Assembly (NCBI GenBank): GCA_021815065.1
Contig: JAKAHI010000001.1
Location: 1-28,605, forward strand
Direction: 5' to 3'
Length of the DNA stretch: 28,605 bases
DNA from: a bacterium
Lineage (GTDB): Bacteria > JAMCPX01
Of this stretch, positions 20,590-28,605 are shown piece after piece (positions within the stretch are counted from its first letter, which is position 1; every line of letters starts with the position of its first letter). The notes under the pieces are model-generated. The model saw only the letters and a list, made by a program, of their open reading frames with translations. It was not told the DNA's origin and ran no database searches. The position numbers and the translations under genes are program-made.

Positions 20590-22390
20590 AAGAATAGAAA
20601 TTCTAATAGCCAGCAACTCCCATGCGCTCATTAACGATCTGAGGCGCGGGCAGACAGCTATCGGGAATTTTAGCTCCCGTACGATGGCTGTGCTTAACCG
20701 CACCGGGCAGGCGATGAATGGGCTTGCCTCAAAGTATATGAACGGCGTCACCATGCTTGCAGGCGGCGCAGGATTCACCTATCTCATTCACCAGCAGGCA
20801 AATTTTGAGGACAGCCTGCGCGAGATTGGACGCACCAGCGGCGGTACTGCACAGAAGATGGCCAGCATGAAATCTGAAATCATGGGACTGATATCACCTG
20901 CGAACAAGCTCCATATCGCACTCTCAAAAGAGGAATGGGCTGGCGTTGCAGCAGAGCTCAACAATACCGGGATTAGCCTCGACACTATTCAGCAGATCCT
21001 GCCGCAAATCGGTATGGGTGCAGAGGCTGCACATGCAGATACAAAGCAATATGCCGCAACCATGGGCGATTTTCTGGATAAGTATAAGGTGCAGGTCAGC
21101 GACCTCTCCGCTCTCCAGGACAGCCTGAATGTCGCTCTGAAAATGCCTGATGTTAAAGGGCATACAAACGAATTTTTGCAGGCAATGTCCCAGATTGCGC
21201 GTCCCATGCGCCAGATGGGAATTGCCGGGAAAGAAAATACAACCCAGATAATGGCGCTCCTCGCAGAACTGGGAGAATTAAACGGCGGAGATTTTGGAAG
21301 CGCCGGAACAAATATCGAGCAGATGTTTAAAGCCCTCTCAAAATTCGGTAAAAACATGCCAAATTTTGCGATTATCCGGGCACAATTAAAATCTCTGGGT
21401 ATTAATTTCTTTGATCCTCACGGAAAGATGAAACCATTCCCTACATTGCTGCCTGAATTAAAGAAGCTCGCAAAGGAAGCACAAAAACGCGGATATGCCA
21501 CAATGGCAGTTTTCCAAAACGTGTTCAACAGCCCGGAAGCTGCAAATGTGTTTGCCGATATAGCTGACCATGAAGATGAGGTAACCAAAAAAACAAAGCA
21601 ATTAGGTGCTGCCGCAGAAGATATGCAGAAAGATTTTGCTTATGCTCAAGGTGATATAGCGAATAAGTGGAAAGTTCTGAAAAATCAATTTGAGCATTTC
21701 GCCTTACCATATCTTAACAAAACGCTGGATGAGTTGATAAAGGTAATGGCCTACACAGAAAAGCATCCGGGGTTGATGAAGGGTATTCTTACAGGTGGAG
21801 TTGTTGCCGGTGGAGCGCTGGTGACTGCGAAAACCATCGGCGTGGGTAAAGAATTGTATGGATTCGGGAAAGATATTTACGGTCTTGCCACAGGCAAAGG
21901 AAAAAGTATTACTCCTGTATATGTGACAAACATGGGAAGTATGTCTGGGTCTCTAAACAATGCAGCAAACAAAATAGGGCAGGCAGGTTTATTATTAAAA
22001 GCAACTAACTTGGGTGCTGCCGGGGCATTGGGCTATGAGATGGGAACCGCTATAAATAGAGTTCTTTCGAATACTATCGGTGGAAAATATTCAGGACAAG
22101 AAGGCGCGCTTGGCAATAGATTATACGATTGGCTTCATAAAGATGATATGAAAAAAGAGGGGGATCTTCAAGCACAAGGAGGCGAATATTTCTCCGACAA
22201 ATTAAATCGTATACGCGAAAGTCAGTGGGGGCCTGGAGGGATAGGAAACCCACAAAATCAAATTATTCTTAATGTACATATCGATTCAAAGGGGAAAATC
22301 GTCGCAGATTCGAATTCTCCTTCTACTCGAATTGATGCGATTGCCCATGGTAATTTCTTCCCCACTGGTGGGGCAAGCGAGGGATGGTAA
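20573..22390 (+). CDS. Tail tape measure protein
   Basis: The 605-residue protein has the TP901/Mu gp42 tape measure pattern: an N-terminal RRGQTAIGNFSSRTMAVLNRTGQAMNGLASKYM helix, then NFEDSLREIGRTSGGT at about residue 75. A long helical body is followed by a glycine-rich hydrophobic segment at about 400-425 (GILTGGVVAGGALVTAKTIG). By the usual ruler rule of about 0.15 nm per residue, the tail would be near 90 nm, short for a Mu-like phage. The C-terminal part (from about base 21850) is more AT-rich and uses different codons, which may reflect mosaicism. It starts within the chaperone frameshift region. Confidence 0.9.
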   Translation: MADLLKRIEILIASNSHALINDLRRGQTAIGNFSSRTMAVLNRTGQAMNGLASKYMNGVTMLAGGAGFTYLIHQQANFEDSLREIGRTSGGTAQKMASMKSEIMGLISPANKLHIALSKEEWAGVAAELNNTGISLDTIQQILPQIGMGAEAAHADTKQYAATMGDFLDKYKVQVSDLSALQDSLNVALKMPDVKGHTNEFLQAMSQIARPMRQMGIAGKENTTQIMALLAELGELNGGDFGSAGTNIEQMFKALSKFGKNMPNFAIIRAQLKSLGINFFDPHGKMKPFPTLLPELKKLAKEAQKRGYATMAVFQNVFNSPEAANVFADIADHEDEVTKKTKQLGAAAEDMQKDFAYAQGDIANKWKVLKNQFEHFALPYLNKTLDELIKVMAYTEKHPGLMKGILTGGVVAGGALVTAKTIGVGKELYGFGKDIYGLATGKGKSITPVYVTNMGSMSGSLNNAANKIGQAGLLLKATNLGAAGALGYEMGTAINRVLSNTIGGKYSGQEGALGNRLYDWLHKDDMKKEGDLQAQGGEYFSDKLNRIRESQWGPGGIGNPQNQIILNVHIDSKGKIVADSNSPSTRIDAIAHGNFFPTGGASEGW

Positions 22391-23604
22391 TGGCACAGAC
22401 TTACGACGCAATGCTGGACGATTTCGAGCTTGTCTGCGAGACTATCGAGGACAACTTCGAGAAGGCCGTTGTGGAGAACGAATTCCCCTATAAAGACGGG
22501 GCTATGCTCGATGACCTGGGTCTAAAGGCCACAAAGATCCGTCTGCGTTGTTATTTTTACGGGGACACATATTCGACTTATAAAGATTTTGTTGAGTATA
22601 TTAAGGAGAACACCTCTTTCACTCTCACTCATCCTGATTATGGAGACATGACCGGGGACGTGGAGTCATTGACGGTACGTCATGATGACCGCAATCAAAC
22701 GGCGGAAATAGATTTTACCTTTGTGCAGGAGCTTACCTCTGACATCGGCAATACATACGAGCCAGAGGTGCAAAACGATACCGAGAATTCCTTCCTCAAC
22801 GGCATCCAGGAGCAAATAGACAGTTTCTCAAGCGACATTGGGAGTGCAATATCGAGCGCCTCGTTTATTGCCCAGGCAAACACCTTTGTAACCGGCTTGC
22901 AGGCCACGATGGCCGATATAGCGAACCCGGCAAACTCCCTTGTTGCGGCGATAGACTTTACGACAGACCTGCCTTCTCAGGTGATGGGCGCTGTAACACA
23001 GTGTGTGGAGCGCTACGCCCGAGCCTACGATGCGATCTCCGATGCGCCTGCCCAGTTCCTTACAAGCGTGCAAAATAGCCTTTTAAAGCTCAATAGCGCA
23101 GTCAACAGCTTTTCTGATTCCGGCTGGTCCTCTGCCGCGGCAAAGCAGATTCAGGTTGCAATAGGTATGAGGCTGGGTCTCGAAGCGGCTTACCTCTACA
23201 AAGACGATCAAACCTTGAGAGAGCAAAACACCTCGATGGAGAACGCCCAGGCGTTCGATGTGCAGGGAAACTACATAGCGCCGCAGGCCACAGCCGATGT
23301 GATGACTGTCAATGACCTTGAGAACACACTCGCCCTGGTGCGTACCAATATTCAGGCGGCCGTTAATGTTGCCCGGGATATTCAGAGCCTCAAAGATATT
23401 GCACTTACGCTTTTGATATACGTCGAACAGATAAAGATTCAGAGGGAAAAGATAATCCAGGTAAGGCTTGACAATACGATGCCGCTGCACCTGGTTTGCC
23501 TGCGTTATAATCTGCCGTATGCGTATGCTGAGCGATTGTATAAAATCAACAATCCAAAGAACCCGAGTTATATGTCGGGATTGGTGAATGTGTATGTCAG
23601 ATAA
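22390..23604 (+). CDS. N: Baseplate/DNA circularisation-type protein (Mu N-like)
   Basis: The 404-residue protein matches the Mu N family, whose N-terminal domain is annotated as DNA circularisation N. Supporting features are FPYKDGAMLDDLGLKATKIRLRCYFYGDTY, a TLTHPDYGDMTGDVESL segment and a long helical second half (about 140-390). It is proposed to act as a tail-tip or hub protein contacting the tape measure. An in-frame ATG at 22384 exists, but 22390 has GAGGG at 6 nt and overlaps the tape measure stop as TAATG, so it is the better start. It overlaps the next gene by 17 bp. Confidence 0.88.
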   Translation: MAQTYDAMLDDFELVCETIEDNFEKAVVENEFPYKDGAMLDDLGLKATKIRLRCYFYGDTYSTYKDFVEYIKENTSFTLTHPDYGDMTGDVESLTVRHDDRNQTAEIDFTFVQELTSDIGNTYEPEVQNDTENSFLNGIQEQIDSFSSDIGSAISSASFIAQANTFVTGLQATMADIANPANSLVAAIDFTTDLPSQVMGAVTQCVERYARAYDAISDAPAQFLTSVQNSLLKLNSAVNSFSDSGWSSAAAKQIQVAIGMRLGLEAAYLYKDDQTLREQNTSMENAQAFDVQGNYIAPQATADVMTVNDLENTLALVRTNIQAAVNVARDIQSLKDIALTLLIYVEQIKIQREKIIQVRLDNTMPLHLVCLRYNLPYAYAERLYKINNPKNPSYMSGLVNVYVR

Positions 23605-24646
23605 TGCGGCATTGAATATTAACGGGGTTAAGATCGAGCATTTTAAATCCTTCTCGGTCTCTGCGGATATTTATACGGCAGACTGTTCTTTTCAGATGGA
23701 GCTTTCAAACCCGGAGACTGTTATAAGCGCCGGGGAACGCTGCGATCTCTCCATAAACAATACGAAAGAATTGACCGGCTTGATAGACAAACCATCTCGC
23801 AAATGGAGTAAGAATGAGACGCATTTTGGCATTGAAGGACGCTCGCTCATGGGACTGCTCGTGGATACTTACTGCACCCAAGCCATGGATCTTGAGAACA
23901 CAACGATTAAGTCGCTTGCAAACACACTTTTAAAAAATGTGCCGTATATAAACACGAAGGATATTGTGTACGAGCAGGATGTTATCGGCCGGCTTAAAGG
24001 TAAACCGAAAATGGGCGTTTTTGCAAATGCAGACAATGCATACGCATATTCCAAAATCGAGCCTGGCATGACGATATTCGATGTTCTGAAACAATACGCA
24101 ACGTCGAGGGGATTGATGTTTTTCGGGCTGCCGGATGGGACTTTTGTTTTCGGCACTCTGAAATCCCAGGGCGACCCGGTGTATACTCTGACACTCCGCA
24201 AAGACGGCCAGAATAATAATGTAATGGAGGCTGAGTGTAGTGAAGATTTTTCAAAACGGTATTCTGATATATATATCCTGGCTGAACAGCAAGGGACCAC
24301 GAATATATGGGGAAATGCGTGCAACCCTCACGATTCTGTAACCGATTTGACATTCCCATACAAAAAGCCCTTTGTGGGACGCAATAATTACGGCGATTCA
24401 ATGAGCTGCAAGAAGTATGCGGGTATGATTCTGGACAAGCAGAAGCATGATGCGTTTAACGCAACCTATAAGGTCCCGGGGTTTTCACAGAACGGCAAGA
24501 ACTGGGCAATCAATCAGGTTGTGCATATAGATGATGAAGTGAACGGGTTGAATGGATCCTACCTTATACATGGCCGGACATTTGAACTCTCCAAAAGCGG
24601 CTCTTTTACAACGCTGAGGGTAGGATTGCTTGGAGGAATGTATTAA
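23588..24646 (+). CDS. P: Baseplate hub protein (Mu P/gp44-like)
   Basis: The 352-residue beta-rich protein contains the family pattern ADCSFQMELSNPETVISAGERCDLSINN and a central FGIEGRSLMGLLVD. It continues with TIFDVLKQYATSRGLMFFGLPDGTFVFG and a conserved C-terminal LSKSGSFTTLRVGLL. These match Mu gp44, the hub to which the spike attaches. It overlaps gene N at its start and the next gene as TAATG. An alternative start at 23594 would remove MC. Confidence 0.9.
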   Translation: MCMSDNAALNINGVKIEHFKSFSVSADIYTADCSFQMELSNPETVISAGERCDLSINNTKELTGLIDKPSRKWSKNETHFGIEGRSLMGLLVDTYCTQAMDLENTTIKSLANTLLKNVPYINTKDIVYEQDVIGRLKGKPKMGVFANADNAYAYSKIEPGMTIFDVLKQYATSRGLMFFGLPDGTFVFGTLKSQGDPVYTLTLRKDGQNNNVMEAECSEDFSKRYSDIYILAEQQGTTNIWGNACNPHDSVTDLTFPYKKPFVGRNNYGDSMSCKKYAGMILDKQKHDAFNATYKVPGFSQNGKNWAINQVVHIDDEVNGLNGSYLIHGRTFELSKSGSFTTLRVGLLGGMY

Positions 24647-24978
24647 TGTGTATCGCGTGTTTTAAACAGGGTATTAAAGGGGCTGTCGCTGTCGGGGATA
24701 AGGCGCACTGTCTGGCGAGCAGAGCATCGTCCGGACAGGACATTCTCAAGGAAAAGGTGAGCTGCGAAGCTGTCGACGATAATGGTAATTGTTTCGGTGC
24801 CGAGGTTATAAGTGAAAGTGTTCCCGTGCACGTCATCGACCCTCCGGCTCTCAAGAGTGATGACGGAAGCTCTATTGTGTACAATATGTTGAAATGGGAC
24901 TACCCCGCTTGCACAGGGGTTTTGCCAAGTGCCGAGAATCAAGATTGTCAGCAATGTTATCATGGAGTTCATATATAA
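24646..24978 (+). CDS. Cysteine-rich baseplate-region protein (unknown)
   Basis: I do not recognise this 110-residue protein. It has eight cysteines (2, 5, 22, 40, 49, 89, 101, 104), including CIAC at the start and CQQC near the end, plus several His. That would allow two metal sites or disulphides. It is coupled to the hub gene by TAATG and to the spike gene by the same overlap, so it is made between hub and spike. A role in assembly or metal loading of the spike tip is a hypothesis. No counterpart is known to me in Mu. Confidence 0.65.
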   Translation: MCIACFKQGIKGAVAVGDKAHCLASRASSGQDILKEKVSCEAVDDNGNCFGAEVISESVPVHVIDPPALKSDDGSSIVYNMLKWDYPACTGVLPSAENQDCQQCYHGVHI

Positions 24979-25451
24979 TGCTTAACATGATACGGGGCAT
25001 TGTGCAATCGATTTCGGAAAAGCTATCAAAGCATTTCACCGGGACCGGACGCTGGAATGAAACTATAACCGACAGGGAGATGTTCCAACATTACGGATTC
25101 ACATCCCATCCTTTGAATGGAGCGGAAGTGCTGGTGTTGCACAAAGGGAATGTGCTGATTTCGGTTGCCGAAGAAGACCAGAGATACAGGTTACAGATTC
25201 AGGATGGCGAGGTTGCCCTTTATACAGACCAGGGTGATGCCGTGTATCTGAAACGTGGGAATATAATGGAGTTGCGGACAAAGACATTGCAGATAGGGGA
25301 TGCGAGCGCTTCGCATCCCATACCACTCGGGGATATACTTGAGCAGCGGTTTAATGCGCACATTCATATGGCGCCGACCGGTCCTTCTGGGCCACCGACA
25401 ATATTATTGGACGGATCAGAACTTTCTACAATGGCAAATATAAAGGTATAA
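24978..25451 (+). CDS. Baseplate spike protein (Mu gp45-like)
   Basis: The 157-residue protein matches the Mu gp45 family (baseplate assembly protein V type), the membrane-piercing spike. It begins with MLNMIRGIVQSISEKLSK. The conserved QHYGFTSHPLNGAEVLVL and DGEVALYTDQGDAVYLKRG are followed by the HIH motif near the C-terminus (FNAHIHMAPTGPSGP). Such HxH motifs bind an iron ion at the tip in related spikes. The start at 24978 overlaps the stop of the Cys-rich gene. An upstream extension of the frame lacks a ribosome binding site. Confidence 0.92.
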   Translation: MLNMIRGIVQSISEKLSKHFTGTGRWNETITDREMFQHYGFTSHPLNGAEVLVLHKGNVLISVAEEDQRYRLQIQDGEVALYTDQGDAVYLKRGNIMELRTKTLQIGDASASHPIPLGDILEQRFNAHIHMAPTGPSGPPTILLDGSELSTMANIKV

Positions 25452-25453
25452 TT

Positions 25454-25660
25454 ATGGCACTTGATAAAACAACATTACAGAGCACGTTAACAACGATATT
25501 GAGTGATCTTTCCGCAGGGAAGACTGTGGCGTCATGTGCCGCGGATCTTGCAACCGCTATTGATACCTATGTAAAATCAGCCACGGTAATTGTTACCAGT
25601 GTTTCACTGGTAACGGCCGGAACTGCCGCATCCGGCCCTGGATCCGGGACATTATCATGA
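25454..25660 (+). CDS. Small tail protein of unknown function (68 aa)
   Basis: A short Thr/Ala/Ser-rich protein with a helical front (MALDKTTLQSTLTTILSDL) and a glycine-rich end (GSGTLS). Similar small proteins often sit between spike and gp46 in Mu-like phages. The stop overlaps the next ATG as ATGA. It may be a minor tail or assembly protein. Confidence 0.7.
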   Translation: MALDKTTLQSTLTTILSDLSAGKTVASCAADLATAIDTYVKSATVIVTSVSLVTAGTAASGPGSGTLS

Positions 25661-26013
25661 AAGATTTCAACATAAATCTTACGCAGGGACTGCCGGTAAT
25701 GACATTTGATATCGCAGATTCTATATGGAATAATATTTACATCAGTCTCACATTAAAGCAAGGTTCATTCTTTGCGGCGCCGGAATTCGGCTCGAAGCTA
25801 TACACGCTCAACAGAGCGAAGAACACGGTACGCACGGAGCAGAAAGTCAAAGATTATTGTAAGCAGGCACTCCAATGGCTGCTCGATACAAAACGGGCAT
25901 TGAGCATATCTATTGTTACGGAACGGCTGTCTGGACGCATAAACTTTGAAATATCCGTTACACAGGCAAACGGTGTGCCGGTGAGTTTTAGTAGCTTTGT
26001 GGAGGTCGTATAA
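25657..26013 (+). CDS. Baseplate wedge protein (Mu gp46-like, W/gp25 type)
   Basis: The 118-residue protein shows the gp46/lysozyme-related wedge features (FGSKLYTLNRAKNTVRTEQKVKDYCKQALQWLL). It forms part of the inner baseplate wedge. Its start overlaps the preceding stop and its own stop overlaps the next ATG (TAATG). Confidence 0.88.
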   Translation: MKDFNINLTQGLPVMTFDIADSIWNNIYISLTLKQGSFFAAPEFGSKLYTLNRAKNTVRTEQKVKDYCKQALQWLLDTKRALSISIVTERLSGRINFEISVTQANGVPVSFSSFVEVV

Positions 26014-26807
26014 TGGGCACTTCAACCCCCTTTTTACAAGACTTTGATACTATTTTAAATGGCATTTTAACGGACTGGCAAAACCAGTTTCCAGATGCGG
26101 ATACATCAAAAGGAAGTCTTATCTTTATAAAATCCGCGTGCCTTGCATCCGCGCTCTGGGGACTCTCGAAAAAAGATGACTGGGTTGCCAAACAGATCTT
26201 TCCGGACACGGCAGATTTTGACTATCTGATACGTCATGGCGCGGTTCGGGGATTACCTATCAAACCCGGGGAATTGCAATCGGATTACATCACAAGGTTA
26301 TTAGCCTATTTGCAACAGCCGCCGGCAGGAGGGAATGCCGCTGATTATATAACATGGGCAGAAGAGGTCGCAGGAGTGAAATCTGCGTATTGTGTGCCCA
26401 TGGGACAGGGATATGGGACTGTTGATATTATCATTGTCGCTGACCCGACTCTAAACGGAGGCTCAGAAATTCCAACTCAGGTTCTGCTGGATGCTGTGTT
26501 TGCCTTCATAGATCCTTTGCGGCCGGTAACCGCAAAATGGATACGTGTGCTTGCTGTAGTTTTATACAATGGTGCGAATACGGATGTGACTATGGCTACA
26601 ACCGGGAATTGTAACAAGATACAGACGCAGGCCGATATAACGTCGTATATGTCGGCGTTGACGCCGGGACAACCGTTATACCTTTCTCAACTTATCAATC
26701 TGGCTCTTAAAAACGGGGCAACAAACGCCACGATTTCTGCTCCGGCAGCCGATATAATACCGGACGCTTACCACATGGTGCGTCCAGGAGTGATAAATGT
26801 CACTTGA
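26013..26807 (+). CDS. Baseplate J-like protein (Mu gp47)
   Basis: The 264-residue protein carries baseplate J features: FLIR-like FDYLIRHGAVRGL, GELQSDYITRLLAYLQQPPAGGNAADYITWAEEVAGV and PMGQGYGTVDIIIVADP. It ends with the repeated beta hairpins of the family. It is shorter than Mu gp47 (about 360 residues) but appears complete. It overlaps the next gene by 11 bp. It builds the wedge that surrounds the hub. Confidence 0.9.
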   Translation: MGTSTPFLQDFDTILNGILTDWQNQFPDADTSKGSLIFIKSACLASALWGLSKKDDWVAKQIFPDTADFDYLIRHGAVRGLPIKPGELQSDYITRLLAYLQQPPAGGNAADYITWAEEVAGVKSAYCVPMGQGYGTVDIIIVADPTLNGGSEIPTQVLLDAVFAFIDPLRPVTAKWIRVLAVVLYNGANTDVTMATTGNCNKIQTQADITSYMSALTPGQPLYLSQLINLALKNGATNATISAPAADIIPDAYHMVRPGVINVT

Positions 26808-27351
26808 TAATGCCGCTGTAATAAAATCATTGACGCCTTTGGAATTGGGGGCAGTGTCTGATGAGGATATTGTCCTCGAGGGGCAGGAACTCGACAATGA
26901 GGAGACCCGGCAAAACAATGTTTTGCAAGAAATATTTCCGGATACCAGCACACAAATGCTTGCATGGTGGGAGCGTGTGTATAGCCTCGCACCGGCCGCT
27001 GGTGCCACCGTACAACAAAGACAACAGGCAATCGTGCAGGCTATTCGGGCACAAGGCGGACTTTCGAGAGAGTATTTCATTTCTCTTGCGGCGGCACTTG
27101 GATACACCATCACCATCGAGGAGCTCCAACCCTTTATGGCCGGCATCGGGAGAGCAGGTGATACGCTTTATGTTCAGGATATAATATTTGTATGGCTTGT
27201 CACGGTAACAGCTATTCAACAGTATTATTTTCGTGCTGGACAATCGGCGGCGGGTGAACCGCTTGGAGCTCCTAATGAAAACACGATTATAACAGCGATA
27301 TTTATTAAATTAAAGCCAGCACATACGTATGTAATATTTCAATACACATAG
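26797..27351 (+). CDS. Baseplate protein (DUF2313, Mu gp48/YmfQ-like)
   Basis: The 184-residue protein matches DUF2313. Features are FPDTSTQMLAWWERVYSL (about 47-64), QQRQQAIVQAIRAQGGLSREYFISLAAALGYTITIEE and the C-terminal FIKLKPAHTYVIFQYT. The family connects the wedge to the tail fibre. It lies between gp47-like and fibre genes, as in Mu. Confidence 0.9.
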   Translation: MSLDNAAVIKSLTPLELGAVSDEDIVLEGQELDNEETRQNNVLQEIFPDTSTQMLAWWERVYSLAPAAGATVQQRQQAIVQAIRAQGGLSREYFISLAAALGYTITIEELQPFMAGIGRAGDTLYVQDIIFVWLVTVTAIQQYYFRAGQSAAGEPLGAPNENTIITAIFIKLKPAHTYVIFQYT

Positions 27352-27360
27352 GAGATAAAA

Positions 27361-28248
27361 ATGGCAAGAACAATATTCCAGGACGGAGATCCTGCAAATA
27401 ACGTATTAGGGACGATCGTTGATGCGGCATTCCTTAATTTGGTTTTTAACCACCAGCATGACGGTGTGAATAACGACGGACATGCACCAATTCTGCTGGA
27501 TAACATAGCCACAGTAAACGCTGCATACGCTGTCGGGGCGACCGATATGGTGTTGCTTGCTGATGCCACAGCCGCAGGGTTTACGATAACGATGCCAGAT
27601 GTTACAAATTTGCCGCAGGGAAGAAAATATCTGATTAAAAAGACGGATAACTCTCCGAATTTTATTACACTTGCGGCGTTTGGTGCACAAACTTTTGACA
27701 CCATGACTACTATTGTTTTAGCCGCTCAAAACGATATGGTGGTTTTAATGAGCGGAGGAGCTGGCTGGTTTGTTGTTAGTAATTTCTCAGCACCGGTTCA
27801 AAGAATAGTTGTTGCTGCTCCCACCACCTCTGTTTCATTTGCAGGTTTATCTATTGTAGCTGCACGTGGATATAGGCTGGAAGGGAAAATGTTAATCGGA
27901 GGTTCCGCTTGTGACTGTAGTTTACTTTTGAATAACGATCTAACAGCCACTGATTATTATCGGGAAATATGGACACCCGCTGGCGTTGCACAAGCAAACG
28001 ATGCAAAGATATGGACCGGTCTGGCCACAGCAGAAATAGCCTTTAAGATGGATATCGAACGTACACCATCTGGAGTTTTATGTGCCAATGGAAAAGAGTT
28101 TATATCAACAGCGGGAGCCGTAAATCTTGAGTTCTTTGCACATAAATTGAGCGCTGTTGCGGTAGATTTATCCCAGATCGAAATCATTACAACGGTTGCA
28201 AACATGATACTGGCTGGATCAGAATTCCGCTTATATAAGAGGCCATAG
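27361..28248 (+). CDS. Tail fibre protein
   Basis: The 295-residue protein starts MARTIFQDGDPANNVLGTIVDAAFLN and has NHQHDGVNNDGHAPIL, an N-terminal pattern common in fibres of Mu-like phages. A beta-rich middle region (about 60-140) and a jelly-roll-like C-terminal domain (about 150-295) follow. It is the last gene of the late operon. No fibre assembly chaperone follows and no invertible switch or invertase is seen, unlike Mu S/U/Gin. The coding sequence is AT-richer than the baseplate genes before it, typical of exchanged receptor-binding genes. Confidence 0.82.
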   Translation: MARTIFQDGDPANNVLGTIVDAAFLNLVFNHQHDGVNNDGHAPILLDNIATVNAAYAVGATDMVLLADATAAGFTITMPDVTNLPQGRKYLIKKTDNSPNFITLAAFGAQTFDTMTTIVLAAQNDMVVLMSGGAGWFVVSNFSAPVQRIVVAAPTTSVSFAGLSIVAARGYRLEGKMLIGGSACDCSLLLNNDLTATDYYREIWTPAGVAQANDAKIWTGLATAEIAFKMDIERTPSGVLCANGKEFISTAGAVNLEFFAHKLSAVAVDLSQIEIITTVANMILAGSEFRLYKRP

Positions 28249-28260
28249 AAACAAAAGAGT

Positions 28261-28319
28261 GTTGATGCCGGATAATTAGTTGTGTTGGAATTCTCGGGAC
28301 ATCATCAACCTTATCCGGC
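28261..28319. repeat. Interleaved inverted repeats (pseudoknot-like)
   Basis: GTTGATG (28261-28267) is complementary to CATCAAC (28303-28309). GCCGGATAA (28267-28275) is complementary to TTATCCGGC (28311-28319). The order a-b-a'-b' gives either two mutually exclusive hairpins or an H-type pseudoknot just 12 bp after the fibre stop. It may protect or terminate the late transcript. Confidence 0.65.
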
Positions 28320-28471
28320 CGCTATAAGATTGGCAACCGGTCGACTCCCCCAAAATGGCTCAAATAAGCCGCTACAATAGTTTACATAATCTGACTTTAA
28401 GGCCTTTTGAATAGGCTTTTAAATCGTTGACATTTGCCAAAAACGTGGTACCTGTGGAAAACCCTAAAATA

Positions 28472-28510
28472 CGCAAACTACTTGATCAAAATTCGCAAAC
28501 TGGATGATCA
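28472..28510. repeat. Two direct repeats at 22-bp spacing, candidate transposase sites
   Basis: CGCAAACTACTTGATCA (28472-28488) and CGCAAACTGGATGATCA (28494-28510) share CGCAAACT and TGATCA in the same orientation, 22 bp apart. Two adjacent binding sites about 22 bp apart are what a MuA-type transposase has at the right end. IS21-family elements also carry repeated sites of similar character at their ends, so an IS remnant is the alternative. Confidence 0.5.
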
Positions 28511-28605
28511 GTTATAGTATGTTTACCCCGTTAGAAACTCAGCAGATGATAATTTGTACGACAATAGATTGAAAATTTATTATAAAAACATTTGTATTAT
28601 TCTGA

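Larger units (their letters stand above)
1..28248. mobile_element. Mu-like transposable prophage (partial, left end outside window)
   Basis: A nearly continuous set of phage genes covers this span: MuA-type transposase, Ner-like protein, S24 repressor, portal, terminase, protein I with nested scaffold, capsid, lysis genes, contractile tail and baseplate genes, and fibre. Gene families and order from 10303 rightwards follow phage Mu closely. The left end is not reached, because the transposase runs off the window. The right boundary must lie at or beyond the fibre stop at 28248, but no end sequence can be proven. All structural genes look intact, with open frames, tight spacing and good ribosome binding sites, so the element may be functional. 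Confidence 0.95.
28249..28605. other. Non-coding region after the fibre gene (possible prophage right end)
   Basis: This 357-bp stretch has no credible gene on either strand and is AT-rich. It contains the interleaved inverted repeats at 28261-28319 and the 22-bp-spaced direct repeats at 28472-28510. The prophage right end, a flanking insertion element or host DNA could all lie here; the boundary cannot be fixed. No U-tract terminator follows the fibre gene. Confidence 0.7.

Noticed and set aside
22384..22389. ATG at 22384 as the start of the N-like gene
   Set aside because: It has no spacing from the GAGGG element, while ATG 22390 has 6 nt and overlaps the previous stop as TAATG.
24643..24972. 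Minus-strand frame of 109 codons opposite the Cys-rich gene
   Set aside because: The plus-strand frame is coupled by TAATG to both neighbours within the operon; the minus frame has no context or ribosome binding site.
28267..28319. GCCGGATAA/TTATCCGGC stem as the late operon terminator
   Set aside because: The loop is 35 nt long and no U tract follows, so it is not a standard intrinsic terminator.

Overview
The window holds most of a Mu-like transposable prophage (contractile-tailed, myovirus morphology), read from an early transposition/lysogeny region on the left to the tail fibre gene on the right. The set is diagnostic: a MuA-type DDE transposase, a Ner-like regulator, an S24-type repressor, a DUF935 portal, a Mu gp28-type terminase, protein I with a nested scaffold, Mu gp36/gp37/L/M proteins, a frameshifting tail chaperone, tape measure, N/P/45/46/47/48 baseplate genes and a fibre. 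The host is probably a Gram-negative bacterium: there is a lysis cassette with an M15 endolysin and an envelope protein. GC-tract palindromic repeats between genes remind me of anaerobic Desulfobacterota or Nitrospirota genomes, but that assignment is a weak inference.

Layout. (1) 1-2381, minus strand: transposase (C-terminus beyond the window), three small genes and a Ner-like gene, transcribed leftwards. (2) 2382-2454: divergent genetic switch. (3) 2455-3838, plus: LexA-like repressor and a cotranscribed membrane/OB-fold protein, a candidate lysogenic-conversion gene. (4) 3835-10188, minus: head and packaging block (G-like, F-like fused to a nuclease-like domain, membrane protein, portal, large and small terminase, two small proteins). 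(5) 10189-10302: divergent late control region. (6) 10303-13555, plus: protein I and nested scaffold, decoration protein, major capsid protein, connector proteins. (7) 13555-14909: lysis cassette. (8) 14912-17396: three unusual genes, including a beta-helix/spike-like protein. (9) 17396-28248: tail terminator, sheath, tube, chaperone, tape measure, baseplate and fibre. (10) 28249-28605: non-coding, with inverted repeats and two 22-bp-spaced direct repeats that may be transposase sites.

How it works. The repressor and the Ner-like protein would choose between lysogeny and transposition. RecA-stimulated self-cleavage of the repressor would release the leftward early operon. Late transcription would then fire in both directions from 10189-10302, leftwards for packaging genes and rightwards for capsid, lysis and tail genes.

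The most notable points are the inversion of the packaging block relative to phage Mu, the repressor sitting in the middle of the element, a -1 frameshift site in the tail chaperone, an internal start with a perfect Shine-Dalgarno for the scaffold, a toxin-like nuclease domain on the minor head protein, and a repeat translated in the same frame inside two early genes. I see no tRNA, rRNA or CRISPR array.
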